A stretch of 43,698 nucleotides of DNA from Sutterella massiliensis (GCF_016899755.1 NZ_JACJJC010000016.1:1-43698), one strand, 5' to 3'. Shown: positions 31,929-40,810, numbered from the stretch's first letter. Translations and numbers: made by a program. Notes: generated by a model from the sequence alone, not told the origin.

Positions 31929-33134
31929 ATGTACGCGCAGCTCAGCAAAGTCCTTTTCGTGCTCCTCATCATGCACTCTTGCACGACGGGGATGCGTTTT
32001 ACCGTCACGCTCGACGCGCTCGCGCACGAAGCGAGCTCGTTCGAAGTGGGCGCCATGCTCGCAAGCGTGTCGCTCTTTCCCGCGTTCTGCGCGATTGCCG
32101 CCGGCCGCTGGCTTGATCGCTCGGGACCGAGACCGCCGCTCTACCTCGCGATCCTCTGCGCAGCGGGTGCGGGCGGCGCAACGCTTCTTTTTCCAACCGC
32201 TTCGGCGGGCCTCGCGCCGCTCTTTGCAGCGTGCCTTATGGTCGGGCTTGCGTTCCTTTTGACGAATACGGTCGTGCAGCGCCTCACGGGCGACGTAGCC
32301 ACGCCGAAGACGCGCGCCTTTGCTTTTACGCTGCTCTCCATCGTGACGGCCTCAAGCGGCCTTCTCACGCCGATCATTACGGGGTACCTCGTCGAACATT
32401 TCGGCTTTTCGAGCTTTTACGTCTGGGTCGCGTTCGCGCCGCTTGCCGTCGGCGCGCTCACGTTCCTGCCCTTTATGCGCAAGGTGCTTCCGGCAACAGG
32501 AAGCGGCCGCGGGGCGACGGGTTCTCGCCCGAAGCGCACGACAGATTTTTTCAAAGACCCGGCGATGCGTGCCGTGCTCGGCGCCTCGGTCGTCGTCTCC
32601 GTCGCCTGGGAAGTCGGCAACCTCCTCATTCCCGTCTATTGCACGTCGGTGAAGTGCACGCCCTCGGAGATCGGTTGGATTCTCGGGAGCTTCTCCGCAG
32701 CAAGTTTTGCCGTTCGGCTTCTGATGCCCGTTCTCATGCGTCACATGAACGAGTGGCACATGATTGCGCTCACGCTCCTTTTGAGCGCCGCGTCCTTCAC
32801 GCTCTTCCCGTTCTTTGAGAACACGCTCGCGCTCATGACCTGCGCTTTCATCCTGGGGCTCGGACTCGGGGCGTCGCTGCCCAACATGATGTCGCTCGTC
32901 TACCGACTCTCCCCAAAGGGCCGCGTCGGCGAAGCGATCGGACTTCGCCTCATGATGATCAACGCGAGCAAAGCGACCTTCCCGGTCGCAATGGGCGCCC
33001 TGGGTGCGGTGATCGGTGCTGGCGCTTCGCTCTGGGGACTCGCGGTTTTCGTTTTCCTCGGCTTTGGCTACGCGCTTCGAAGTGCACCCGTCGTCATCGG
33101 CGCGACCGAAGCGCTGCACGAAAAAGAAGACTGA
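31929..33134 (+). CDS. MFS transporter, unknown substrate
   Basis: A 401-residue major facilitator with 12 predicted membrane segments: an N-terminal half with FCAIAAGRWLDRSGPRPPLY (MFS motif A-like), a central hydrophilic loop of about 20 residues (GSGRGATGSRPKRTTDFFKD), and a C-terminal half with GLGLGASLPNMMSLVYRLSP. It resembles drug/arabinose-efflux-type MFS proteins. The ATG at 31929 is chosen because the first membrane helix starts soon after; the upstream in-frame extension (to 31797) is hydrophilic and Cys-rich, and no good ribosome site supports either. hydG follows after 282 bases with a terminator between, so they are separate units. Confidence 0.8.
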   Translation: MYAQLSKVLFVLLIMHSCTTGMRFTVTLDALAHEASSFEVGAMLASVSLFPAFCAIAAGRWLDRSGPRPPLYLAILCAAGAGGATLLFPTASAGLAPLFAACLMVGLAFLLTNTVVQRLTGDVATPKTRAFAFTLLSIVTASSGLLTPIITGYLVEHFGFSSFYVWVAFAPLAVGALTFLPFMRKVLPATGSGRGATGSRPKRTTDFFKDPAMRAVLGASVVVSVAWEVGNLLIPVYCTSVKCTPSEIGWILGSFSAASFAVRLLMPVLMRHMNEWHMIALTLLLSAASFTLFPFFENTLALMTCAFILGLGLGASLPNMMSLVYRLSPKGRVGEAIGLRLMMINASKATFPVAMGALGAVIGAGASLWGLAVFVFLGFGYALRSAPVVIGATEALHEKED

Positions 33135-33260
33135 TTCAGCGGCGGCAGCCGAGCGCATTCGGCTTTGTGCGAAGCTTGACGCCCGTCGGGTCAAGACCTA
33201 CGTCTTTTGACTTAAGGACGAAGCGGAGTCTCGTCCCTATACTTTGAGCGCGAACCGATT

Positions 33261-33300
33261 TGCCCGAGGACTTCCGACTGGTTTAGCCCCGGGCATTTCT
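33261..33300 (+). terminator. Probable terminator after the MFS gene
   Basis: Nine-position stem with one mismatch (TGCCCGAGG at 33261-33269, CCCCGGGCA at 33287-33295) followed by TTTCTTT. A second hairpin (GGGCGG at 33341-33346 with CCGCCC at 33366-33371) lies in the hydG leader. Confidence 0.55.
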
Positions 33301-33416
33301 TTCGAAGAATCCTCAAATCAACCTGCACAGAAAGACTTGCGGGCGGCACCGCCACAGGGTCCCTACCGCCCTTGAGCACCCCGTCAGTCGTCTGCGCCCA
33401 CGAGAAATAGAAACGC

Positions 33417-34838
33417 ATGTACGACCCGAAATCCCGACGCGCCGAAGAGTTCATCTGCCACGAAGAAATCGAATCGACGCTCGCTTGGGCGGAAGTCCAT
33501 AAGCGAGACCGCGCGCTCATCGATCCGCTGTTAGAGAAGGCCGCAGCCGCCAAAGGCCTCACGCACCGAGAAGCGGCGCTCCTCCTTGCCTGCGATCTCC
33601 CTGACGTGAACGAAAAAATCTTCGAAATTGCCAAGCAGGTGAAGGAACACATCTACGGCTCGCGCATCGTGCTCTTTGCGCCGCTCTATCTCTCAAACCA
33701 CTGCGTGAACACCTGCACCTATTGCCCCTATCACGCCAAGAACAAGGAGATCGTACGCAAGAAGCTCACGCAGGAAGAGATTCGTCGAGAAGTCATTGCA
33801 CTCCAGGATCTCGGGCACAAGCGTCTGCTCCTTGAAGCGGGCGAGCACCCGAAGCACAACCCGATCGAATACATTCTCGAATCGATCAAGACGATCTACT
33901 CGATCAAGCACAAGAACGGCGAGATCCGACGTCTCAATGTCAACATCGCGGCGACGACCGTCGAAAATTACCGCAAGCTCCACGAAGCACAGATCGGCAC
34001 CTATCAGCTCTTCCAGGAAACGTACAACAAGGCAGCCTACACGGAACTGCACCCGAAGGGCCCGAAGGCAGACTACGCCTATCACACCGAAGCGCACGAC
34101 CGTGCCATGGAGGGCGGCATCGACGACGTGGGCTTGGGCGTACTTTTCGGGCTCAACCTCTACCGCTACGACTTTGTCGGCCTTCTGATGCACGCCGAGC
34201 ACCTTGAAGCCGTCTGGGGCGTGGGCCCGCACACGATCTCGGTGCCGCGCATCTGCCCGGCCGACGACATTGACCCGGCGACCTTCTCGAATGCCGTGCC
34301 CGACGACGTGTTCCTGAAGGTGGTGGCGCTCATCCGCCTCGCCGTCCCGTACACGGGCATGATCATGTCGACGCGCGAAAGCGCGCGCATCCGTACGGAA
34401 GCGCTCAAGCTCGGCATCTCGCAGATCTCGGGCGGCTCGCGCACGTCCGTGGGCGGCTACACGATCAAGGACGTGAACGAAATCGAAAACACCGCACAGT
34501 TTGAAACGAGCGACCGACGCTCGCTCGACGAGGTTGTGCGCTGGCTCCTCGAGAACCACTACCTGCCTTCTTTCTGCACGGCCTGCTACCGCGCGGGCCG
34601 CACGGGTGACCGCTTCATGGAGTTCGCCAAAAACGGTGCCATCGCCGACTACTGCCAGGCGAACGCGCTTCTCACGATGAAGGAATACCTTTGCGACTAC
34701 GCGAGCGCGCAAACGCGTGAAACCGGCGAAAAGGTAATCAAGCTCGAAATCCCGAAGGTGAAGAACGAAAAGTTCCGCGCGGCAAGCGAAAAGCGGCTCG
34801 AACGAATCGCTGAAGGCGAGCGCGACTTCCGCTTCTAA
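33417..34838 (+). CDS. hydG: HydG, radical-SAM tyrosine lyase of [FeFe]-hydrogenase maturation
   Basis: Cleaves tyrosine to p-cresol and dehydroglycine, the latter giving the CO and CN- ligands of the [FeFe]-hydrogenase H-cluster. The 473-residue protein is full length. The radical-SAM cluster motif CX3CX2C is Cys96, Cys100 and Cys103 (CVNTCTYC). The C-terminal CX2CX22C motif that binds the auxiliary Fe-S/Fe-synthon cluster and separates HydG from ThiH is Cys387, Cys390 and Cys413. The core (ILESIKTIYSIKHKNGEIRR, SGGSRTSVGGY) is strongly conserved. The ATG at 33417 has only a weak ribosome site. hydE, hydF and hydA are not in the window, so the maturase stands alone here; partners may be elsewhere. 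The GC-rich codon usage fits its neighbours. Confidence 0.93.
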   Translation: MYDPKSRRAEEFICHEEIESTLAWAEVHKRDRALIDPLLEKAAAAKGLTHREAALLLACDLPDVNEKIFEIAKQVKEHIYGSRIVLFAPLYLSNHCVNTCTYCPYHAKNKEIVRKKLTQEEIRREVIALQDLGHKRLLLEAGEHPKHNPIEYILESIKTIYSIKHKNGEIRRLNVNIAATTVENYRKLHEAQIGTYQLFQETYNKAAYTELHPKGPKADYAYHTEAHDRAMEGGIDDVGLGVLFGLNLYRYDFVGLLMHAEHLEAVWGVGPHTISVPRICPADDIDPATFSNAVPDDVFLKVVALIRLAVPYTGMIMSTRESARIRTEALKLGISQISGGSRTSVGGYTIKDVNEIENTAQFETSDRRSLDEVVRWLLENHYLPSFCTACYRAGRTGDRFMEFAKNGAIADYCQANALLTMKEYLCDYASAQTRETGEKVIKLEIPKVKNEKFRAASEKRLERIAEGERDFRF

Positions 34839-34912
34839 AAACCTTTTATCGCGCAGTTCTTCGCGAAGCGCCGAAGACGGTCCGCCAGAGGACGTCTTCG
34901 ACGAGCGGAACG

Positions 34913-34950
34913 AAAACGGCTCCGAAGGCGCTTGCCCGAGGAGCCGTTTG
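34913..34950. terminator. Bidirectional terminator between hydG and qmcA
   Basis: Perfect 10-bp stem AAACGGCTCC/GGAGCCGTTT (ending at 34949), 16-base loop, with TTTGTGTTTG on plus and TTTTCG on minus. A second hairpin GAAGACG/CGTCTTC (34873-34899) lies just before it. Confidence 0.75.
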
Positions 34951-34970
34951 TGTTTGAAGCTGCGCGCCGC

Positions 34971-35951
34971 TTATGACTGCGTCAGACGCTTCACGGCAGC
35001 TGCTGCCGTCTCGGACTTTGCGCCGCCCGCACCTTCGACGATCTTCATCGCCGAAGCGATCATGCCGGCCATGTCGCCCATGTTGCCGGGCACGATGAGC
35101 GTGTTGCCTTCCTTGGCGAGCGCTTCAAAAGCGGCGACATACTTCTCGGCCACCTGCAGATTCACCGCCGTCATGCCGCCCGCTTCCTGCGTTGCGGCGG
35201 CGATGCGCCGCAGCGCCTCGGCCGTTGCCGTTGCAATCGCAACGGTCGCCGCAGCCTGACCTTCCGCCTTGTTGATTTCGGCCTGCTTTTCGCCTTCGGA
35301 CTGTGCAATCGCGGCTTCACGGGCGCCGGTTGCGAGGTTGATCTGCTCGAGCTTCTTGCCTTCGGAAGCCGCCACCACAGCGCGCTTTTCGCGTTCGGCC
35401 GTGATCTGCTGCTGCATCGCCTGCAAAATGACGGCGGGCGGCGTCAGGTCCTTGATTTCATAGCGAAGGACCTTGACGCCCCAGTTGAGCGCCGCCTCGT
35501 CGATCGAACTCACGACGGACTTATTGATGAGATCGCGCTCTTCAAAGGTTTTGTCGAGCTCCATCTTGCCGATCACGCTTCTGAGCGTCGTCTGCGCGAG
35601 CTGCGTAATGGCGATCACATAGTTGGAGGTGCCGTAGCTTGCGCGCTGCGGATCGGTCACCTGAAAGAAGAGCACGCCGTCGACCGTGAGCTGCGTGTTG
35701 TCGCGCGTAATGCAGACCTGGCTCGGCGTATCGAGCGGAATTTCCTTGAGCGAATGCCGATAGGCCACGCGATCAATGAAGGGGATAATGAAGTTGAGGC
35801 CGGGACTCAGCACTGCATGGAACTTGCCCAAGCGCTCCACCACCCACGCCGTTTGCTGCGGCACCACCTTGATCGACTGGCTCGCGAAGATCACGGCTAC
35901 AACAAGAAGGACGAGGGTAAAGACAAGAAAGCCGCTGATTTCAAAGAGCAC
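34971..35951 (-). CDS. qmcA: SPFH/Band-7 membrane protein, QmcA/stomatin-like
   Basis: A 326-residue SPFH (stomatin/prohibitin/flotillin/HflK) protein with one N-terminal membrane helix (FLVFTLVLLVVAVIFA), the Band-7 domain (VVERLGKFHAVLSPGLNFII, then ITRDNTQLTVDGVLFFQVTD), a charged helical region (AEREKRAVVAASEGKKLEQI, QAEINKAEGQAAA) and a hydrophobic C-terminal segment. Such proteins form ring or cage assemblies around FtsH in the inner membrane. The start is a GTG at 35951 with AGGGGGA close upstream; no ATG fits. It follows the NfeD-type gene by 63 bases, the classical nfeD-SPFH pair. Confidence 0.93.
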   Translation of the reverse strand: MLFEISGFLVFTLVLLVVAVIFASQSIKVVPQQTAWVVERLGKFHAVLSPGLNFIIPFIDRVAYRHSLKEIPLDTPSQVCITRDNTQLTVDGVLFFQVTDPQRASYGTSNYVIAITQLAQTTLRSVIGKMELDKTFEERDLINKSVVSSIDEAALNWGVKVLRYEIKDLTPPAVILQAMQQQITAEREKRAVVAASEGKKLEQINLATGAREAAIAQSEGEKQAEINKAEGQAAATVAIATATAEALRRIAAATQEAGGMTAVNLQVAEKYVAAFEALAKEGNTLIVPGNMGDMAGMIASAMKIVEGAGGAKSETAAAAVKRLTQS

Positions 35952-36014
35952 GATTTTCCCCCTTTTTTATTGACGAACTGGGCTTTATTACACCGAGCGT
36001 GCGCTGCCGCGCGC

Positions 36015-36449
36015 TCAGCGAACGAATTGGCCGAGCACGAGCTGCACGCCGTCGACGCGCTCGATCGTCCAGAAGCCGGGGCAAAGCGCCTCGCCGCCCG
36101 GACGCGCAATCCAGGGAGCGCCGCGGTACTGCACCACTGCAAGCCCGTCGGAGCCGACCGATTCGACGCGAACGAGGTTGCCCTCGTCAATGCGCTGCAG
36201 GCGGTCGGCAGAGTCGGCATTGCCCGCACGCGCTGCGCGCATGCGCCGAATGAGTACCGACAACACGACGATCACAACGGCGCAGACGGCAAACTGCACG
36301 GCGAGCGAACCGCCGAAAAACGACACGGCGCCGCCCGCCGCCGCGCCGATCGCGACCGCGATGAGGTAGATCGTGCCGACGAACATCTCAACACCCGCCA
36401 TCACGAGCGCCGCGACGAACCAAAGAACCGTTGCGGAGAGCATTTCCAT
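36015..36449 (-). CDS. NfeD-family membrane protein (partner of QmcA)
   Basis: A 144-residue NfeD1b-type protein: three to four membrane segments (ATVLWFVAALVMAGVEMF, GTIYLIAVAIGAAAGGAVSF, VQFAVCAVVIVVLSVLI) and a C-terminal OB-fold-like domain (EGNLVRVESVGSDGLAVVQY to VDGVQLVLGQFV). It pairs with SPFH proteins (YbbK/QmcA). The start at 36449 (MEMLSATV) has AAGGAAG about nine bases upstream; the in-frame extension to 36497 is hydrophilic and rejected. The order nfeD then qmcA on one strand fixes the assignment. Confidence 0.9.
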   Translation of the reverse strand: MEMLSATVLWFVAALVMAGVEMFVGTIYLIAVAIGAAAGGAVSFFGGSLAVQFAVCAVVIVVLSVLIRRMRAARAGNADSADRLQRIDEGNLVRVESVGSDGLAVVQYRGAPWIARPGGEALCPGFWTIERVDGVQLVLGQFVR

Positions 36450-36676
36450 GGCTTGCGTCTTCCTTCTCACTAGAGAGAGCAGCGCGCATGAATCCAAAGT
36501 CCGACCTTGGCGCGGCTCTACTGATCGTTTGCGGCGAACGCTTGCGAAACCTCAACGGCATCACCGCGTCCGAGCCTTTGAATTCAGTGTAGCAGAGCGC
36601 CGTTGAGGCGCTGCGATTCGTTTCACACAAACTGGCGGCGGATTTGTAGACGTTTGTTTTTCGCGAACGCGTCCAA

Positions 36677-36712
36677 CAAAAACGAGGCCTTCCTCAAAAG
36701 AGAAAGACCTCG
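36677..36712 (-). terminator. Terminator of arylsulfate sulfotransferase 2
   Basis: Nine-position stem with one mismatch (CGAGGCCTT at 36683-36691 with AAGACCTCG at 36704-36712), followed on the minus strand by TTTTTG. A second perfect hairpin GCAGCGGT/ACCGCTGC at 36726-36751 lies between it and the stop codon. Confidence 0.75.
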
Positions 36713-36773
36713 CTGAAACCTTCTTGCAGCGGTACAGTTCTGCACCGCTGCATCAGATCAACCAACGCAGGGA

Positions 36774-38612
36774 TTACTTGATCTTGTAGTTGAAGGCGCT
36801 CTCGACCGAGATCGGCATGGCCTGATAGCCCATCGCGTCGTTGATGCGGATTTCGACGGCAGGCGTCGTCTTGCCCCAGTCGAATTCCATGATGTACGGA
36901 TGCGCGGAAGCAGCCTTGGCGTTCCCGGCCTTGTCCTTCGACGGGGCCGCACCCATGCCGGCCGTCGCCGAGTAGACCATGATCGAATCCTTGTCGTCCA
37001 TGTACTTCGTGAGCGAGGTCACAGGGCTATACCACTCGTTGCCGCGGTCCTTGCCGTATTCCCAGACCTGCTGGACCGTCATCTTCTTCTGGTCAACCTT
37101 GTAAACCACAGCGCGGCTGTACTTCATATCGGGCAGCGGCGGCTGTTCAAGCCCGCGGCCGTCACCGTTGTCAAAGACGGTGAGGAAGAGCACGTCCTTG
37201 TCGGTCTTCGAGTCGATGATCCAGCCCGTGTGCTGCGTCCACGTCCAGTCAAAGCCGCCTTCGCACTGATTGTCCGCGCACTTCAAGGGCTTGCCGTCCT
37301 TATCCACAGGCGTGAGGACCTTGTCCTTGAACTGATCCTTCCAGCCGGTGGGCGTACCGAGGATCCACTTCACCTTCTTGTCGCGGCCGATCTTGATGAC
37401 GGAGGACTGGTGGCGGGAAGAGATCACGATCGAATCGTCGTTCGGGTCGTAGTCGACGGAGTTGACGTGCGCCCAGTTGCGGCCCGGACCGACGCCGGCG
37501 ATGTCGCCGAACGTATCGGAGGCTTCCTGCTTGGCCAGGTCTTCCGCCGACAGGGTCTTGCCGGCCTGCGAAGCGTCGATGTTGAGGCACACGGCGCCCT
37601 GGTCGAGCGTCTTGATCACGTTGTCGCGATACGGGTCGAGAATGTCGAAGAGACGGAATTCATCGACGGCGCGGCCGTTTTCATCCACTTCGGCGATGAC
37701 GTCGCGGACCGTGTGCACGCGCTTGTTGTCGGCGCGGCGCAGGTCGGCCGATGCCGCACGGATGAAGTAGTGGCCGTTCTGCGCGCGGTCAAGGGCGTGC
37801 GAGAAGTCGGAGTAGTTCGCGGGCAGGCGACGATTGAAGACTTCGCGGCCCATCAGGTCGTACTTGACATAGCGCTGACCGTAGCCCCAGGTGAGGAGCC
37901 CGTCGGCACCCTGCTGGAAGCCCATCATGATGCCGGACTTGTAGATCGATTCCGGATCGTACATGTCGAGGTTCGGCAGCAGATACCAGCGCACTTCACC
38001 CTTCGTGTCGACGATGCCGTTCTGCGGACCGTAGCTCCATTCGAGCGCGCCGCCCGTCGGATTGTTCCAAACCGCGCGGCTCGCCTTCGGGGGCTTCGGC
38101 ACGAGGTTGTTGACGAGGTAGAGGCGGTCGCCGTACTTCTTGTCGACGTGCTTGACGTCGACGTCAAGGAATGCGCTCTTCGTATTCACGGAGCCGTTCA
38201 TTTCCATGTACACGGGCGCCGTGCGAATCGTGTAGGTTTCCTTGAACTGTTCCTTTTTGCCCTGGAAGATGCGCGTGTAGCTCACTTCAACCTGGTTGGC
38301 ATAGTCCGGGTAGAGACCGAAAACCGGAATGCCGGCGTGCGTCTTCAGTTCGGCGTTGTTGACGTCGTAGGCGATTTCCTGGCCGCCCTTCTTCGGAACA
38401 ACGCGCACGTGCGCATCTTCGATCACGTAGCCGCCGTTGCGGATGACGGCGGTCAAAGGCGCGATGTTGTAGGGATTGACGATCACTTCGCCGATCTTGC
38501 CCTGCACTTCGACCTGAACGGTCGGGCCCGAAGCACCGCCCGAAGCGAGCGCAGCACCCATCATGAGAGAAGCGGCAAGCGCGGCAGCGGTCGGAACGAG
38601 TTTGAGTTTCAT
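36774..38612 (-). CDS. assT: Periplasmic arylsulfate sulfotransferase 2 (AssT)
   Basis: The second AssT in the window, 612 residues, moving sulfate between phenolic esters in the periplasm without PAPS. It has an ordinary cleavable signal peptide (VPTAAALAASLMMGAALASG), unlike the short, Cys-containing N-terminus of paralogue 1. His461 in WTWTQHT is the sulfate-carrying histidine, and Cys445/Cys450 form the disulfide pair beside it. Sequence agreement with paralogue 1 is high throughout (for example GKIGEVIVNPY, RNWAHVNSVDYDP), so the two are an old duplication. The ATG at 38612 has GAGGAA six bases upstream. It is a single-gene unit with a dyad in its promoter and a terminator after it; the flavin reductase lies upstream behind its own hairpin. 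Confidence 0.94.
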   Translation of the reverse strand: MKLKLVPTAAALAASLMMGAALASGGASGPTVQVEVQGKIGEVIVNPYNIAPLTAVIRNGGYVIEDAHVRVVPKKGGQEIAYDVNNAELKTHAGIPVFGLYPDYANQVEVSYTRIFQGKKEQFKETYTIRTAPVYMEMNGSVNTKSAFLDVDVKHVDKKYGDRLYLVNNLVPKPPKASRAVWNNPTGGALEWSYGPQNGIVDTKGEVRWYLLPNLDMYDPESIYKSGIMMGFQQGADGLLTWGYGQRYVKYDLMGREVFNRRLPANYSDFSHALDRAQNGHYFIRAASADLRRADNKRVHTVRDVIAEVDENGRAVDEFRLFDILDPYRDNVIKTLDQGAVCLNIDASQAGKTLSAEDLAKQEASDTFGDIAGVGPGRNWAHVNSVDYDPNDDSIVISSRHQSSVIKIGRDKKVKWILGTPTGWKDQFKDKVLTPVDKDGKPLKCADNQCEGGFDWTWTQHTGWIIDSKTDKDVLFLTVFDNGDGRGLEQPPLPDMKYSRAVVYKVDQKKMTVQQVWEYGKDRGNEWYSPVTSLTKYMDDKDSIMVYSATAGMGAAPSKDKAGNAKAASAHPYIMEFDWGKTTPAVEIRINDAMGYQAMPISVESAFNYKIK

Positions 38613-38650
38613 AGCGATTCCTCTTTGAATCCGTTGGAAAGAAGCTGACG

Positions 38651-38671
38651 TGAAGTTTAGAAATCACTTCA
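38651..38671. promoter_or_regulatory. Dyad in the promoter region of assT 2, LysR-box-like
   Basis: TGAAGT-N9-ACTTCA, read as T-N11-A, is a perfect 6+6 inverted repeat 39-59 bases before the sulfotransferase start. On the minus strand a TTGTTT -35 and a TAAACT -10, 17 bases apart, overlap it, so a bound regulator would compete with or contact RNA polymerase. LysR proteins favour T-N11-A dyads; no intact LysR gene lies in the window. Confidence 0.45.
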
Positions 38672-38791
38672 ATTCCAAACAATGGATTCAAACACCATCG
38701 CTGTTTCGCAAATCGGAACGACCTTTTGACGCCCTCGCTCCCCACCTCGGAAGATCCCTCAGTTTTTCAGTAAACGGCACTTCGTACAAGC

Positions 38792-38824
38792 GCAAAGCGC
38801 AAGCGTCAAACGCTTGCGCTTTGC
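38792..38824 (-). terminator. Long perfect hairpin after the flavin reductase
   Basis: A 15-bp perfect stem (38792-38806 with 38810-38824) and 3-base loop, about 70 bases after the reductase stop on the minus strand. On this strand no T-run follows, so termination may be weak; on plus it is followed by TTCTTCTTG. It may also protect the 3' end. Confidence 0.5.
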
Positions 38825-38896
38825 TTCTTCTTGTGCTCCGAGCCGCCCGGATCGGGTGACAAACACTCTTTATCGGGCTACTTCGGCAGGGTGAAC

Positions 38897-40810
38897 TTAC
38901 TTCGACGTTGCTGCGCCGATACCCGCAATGCGGCCGAACGAAAGCGCATCGGGAATGGCGTTGGCGCCGACACGGTTCTTGCCATGGATGCCGCCCGTCA
39001 CTTCACCCGCGGCCCAGAGACCCTCGATCACATTGCCCTTCTTGTCGAGCACCTGCGCCTTGGTGTTGATCTGGATGCCGCCCATCGTGTGGTGTACGGC
39101 CGCTGAACGACGAACCGCATAGTACGGACCTTTGTCGAGATAGACGTCTTCCATGAAGGCGGCACGCCCGAACTGCGGGTCCTTCTGCGTACGGCACATT
39201 TCACGCCATTCGTCAACGGTCTTCTTGAGTGCCGCCGGATCGCAGCCGATGAAAGGCGCAAGACCTTCGATCGTGTCGGACTTGGCAATCTTGCCCTGCT
39301 TGATCAGGTCTTCGACCTTGAGGCCGTACTTGTTGAGACCGTTCTTATCGATATTGGCATTCGCTTCGGTCGTGATCCAGCAGAAGTCGCCGCCCGGCTG
39401 CTTCAGGATAGCCTTCACGAGATTGTCTCGGCGCTCGAGTTCGTTCACAAAGCGCTTGCCTTCGCGATTGACGTACATGCTCGTGCCCTGACCGACCAAG
39501 GTGGAGGTGACGCCCGTGTCCGCATCGGCCACAAGCAGCTGAATGAATTCCATGCCGACCAAATTCGCGCCGACCTTTTCGGCCATCACGATGCCGTCGC
39601 CCGTAATCGCAGGCGAATTCGTTGTCGGGAACTTCGAATCGAGAAGCCCGTTCCAGAGCTTGTCGTACTTCATGCGCATCTCGACATTGGCACCGAACCC
39701 GCCCGAAGCGATGACGACGCCCTTCGTTGCATCGATCTTGATCGTGTTGCCGTCCGCATCCACGGCCGTCACGCCCGCAACACGTGCGCCTTCCATGACA
39801 AGTTCGTTGGCGCGCGTCTGCATGAGGTATTCGACCGGATAGTGCTTGTCGGCAATCGTCTTTTCATAGGTCTGCACGAAGCCGAAGCCCGACTTGTAGT
39901 TCGCCGCATCATGCGAACGCGGCCAGAGCGCGCCCACGTACTGCGAAGCGTAGTCGTGCCAGTCAAAGCCCATTTCAGCAAGGTGCTTCGCGGTGCCCGG
40001 CGCGAGCTTGCAGAGCTCATAAACGAGCGTGAGGTCGGCAGCGTAGTCACCCGACTTAAAGGTCTGCACGGCGTGGTATTCGGGCGAATCGAAGACACCC
40101 TGCGCGCCAGACTTCTCGTACGCCTCGAACTGCTTGCGCACTTCGTCAAGCAGTTTCTTGTGAAGTTCGTTCTTTGGCGTTTCGGCGACCATGTCGCGAA
40201 CGATCTTCTTTTGCGCCTCGGTCATTTTGAGCTTGCCTTCGAGGACCGGATCCGCGTAGTTGTAGCCGCCGCCGGCGCGCATCGTGTTGCCGCCGAGCGC
40301 AGCTGTCTTTTCAATCACGATGACAGTCGCATTGTTTTCCGCGGCACCCACTGCAGCTGAAAGCCCGGCGCCGCCGCCGCCGATCACGACGACGTCGGCC
40401 TTCTTATGGATAACTTTGCCGGGTGTCTTCTTGACGGGAAGCATGAGCGCCGCCACATCAAGTCCGGCCTGCTTGGCGCAGTCCTGAGCAGCCGCAAGAA
40501 CGGCCTTGGAAGAATAGGTTGCGCCCGTGAGCGTATCGACGCCGAGCGACTGATGTTCAACGATCTGCTCGGGAATGATGCGAAGCGCAGAGTCGGCAAT
40601 ACCGACGGTTTCCTTGTTTTCACCTACCTTAAGCGCGGCAATTTTGCCGGCGGCATCGACCGTCATCGTCACGGTCACCGGGCCGTTGTGGCCCTGTGCC
40701 GTTGCCGTGTACGTACCCGCCTTGGCTGCAAGAGCGCTCCCCGCTGAAAGACAGAGTGCAGCGGAAACGGCTGCCGCAAGAAGCGTGTGCTTTGTGTTCC
40801 GGTTCGTCAT
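38897..40810 (-). CDS. Secreted FMN/FAD flavin reductase, fumarate-reductase-like
   Basis: A 637-residue periplasmic reductase of the flavocytochrome-c/urocanate-reductase type: Sec signal ending at SALA-A (residue 28-29), an FMN-binding domain with the flavinylation motif TGAT (Thr98, target of ApbE), and a FAD domain (VVVIGGGGAGLSAA at 140-153). Catalytic residues of the family are present: the proton-donor Arg453 (EGKRFVNE), His573/His574 (HHTMGG) and Arg613 (KNRVGANA). At the position of the fumarate-binding His (IQAHPT in Shewanella Fcc3) this protein has IQLLVA with Leu426, so fumarate is unlikely to be the acceptor (inference). No heme domain, so electrons come through the FMN domain from a membrane donor not seen here. 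The ATG at 40810 has AAGGAGGA. Divergent from a MocR-type regulator that probably controls it. Confidence 0.92.
   Translation of the reverse strand: MTNRNTKHTLLAAAVSAALCLSAGSALAAKAGTYTATAQGHNGPVTVTMTVDAAGKIAALKVGENKETVGIADSALRIIPEQIVEHQSLGVDTLTGATYSSKAVLAAAQDCAKQAGLDVAALMLPVKKTPGKVIHKKADVVVIGGGGAGLSAAVGAAENNATVIVIEKTAALGGNTMRAGGGYNYADPVLEGKLKMTEAQKKIVRDMVAETPKNELHKKLLDEVRKQFEAYEKSGAQGVFDSPEYHAVQTFKSGDYAADLTLVYELCKLAPGTAKHLAEMGFDWHDYASQYVGALWPRSHDAANYKSGFGFVQTYEKTIADKHYPVEYLMQTRANELVMEGARVAGVTAVDADGNTIKIDATKGVVIASGGFGANVEMRMKYDKLWNGLLDSKFPTTNSPAITGDGIVMAEKVGANLVGMEFIQLLVADADTGVTSTLVGQGTSMYVNREGKRFVNELERRDNLVKAILKQPGGDFCWITTEANANIDKNGLNKYGLKVEDLIKQGKIAKSDTIEGLAPFIGCDPAALKKTVDEWREMCRTQKDPQFGRAAFMEDVYLDKGPYYAVRRSAAVHHTMGGIQINTKAQVLDKKGNVIEGLWAAGEVTGGIHGKNRVGANAIPDALSFGRIAGIGAATSK

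Noticed and set aside
33417..34838. Considered as ThiH (tyrosine lyase of thiamine synthesis)
   Set aside because: ThiH lacks the C-terminal CX2CX22C cluster, which is intact here, and no thiamine genes are near.
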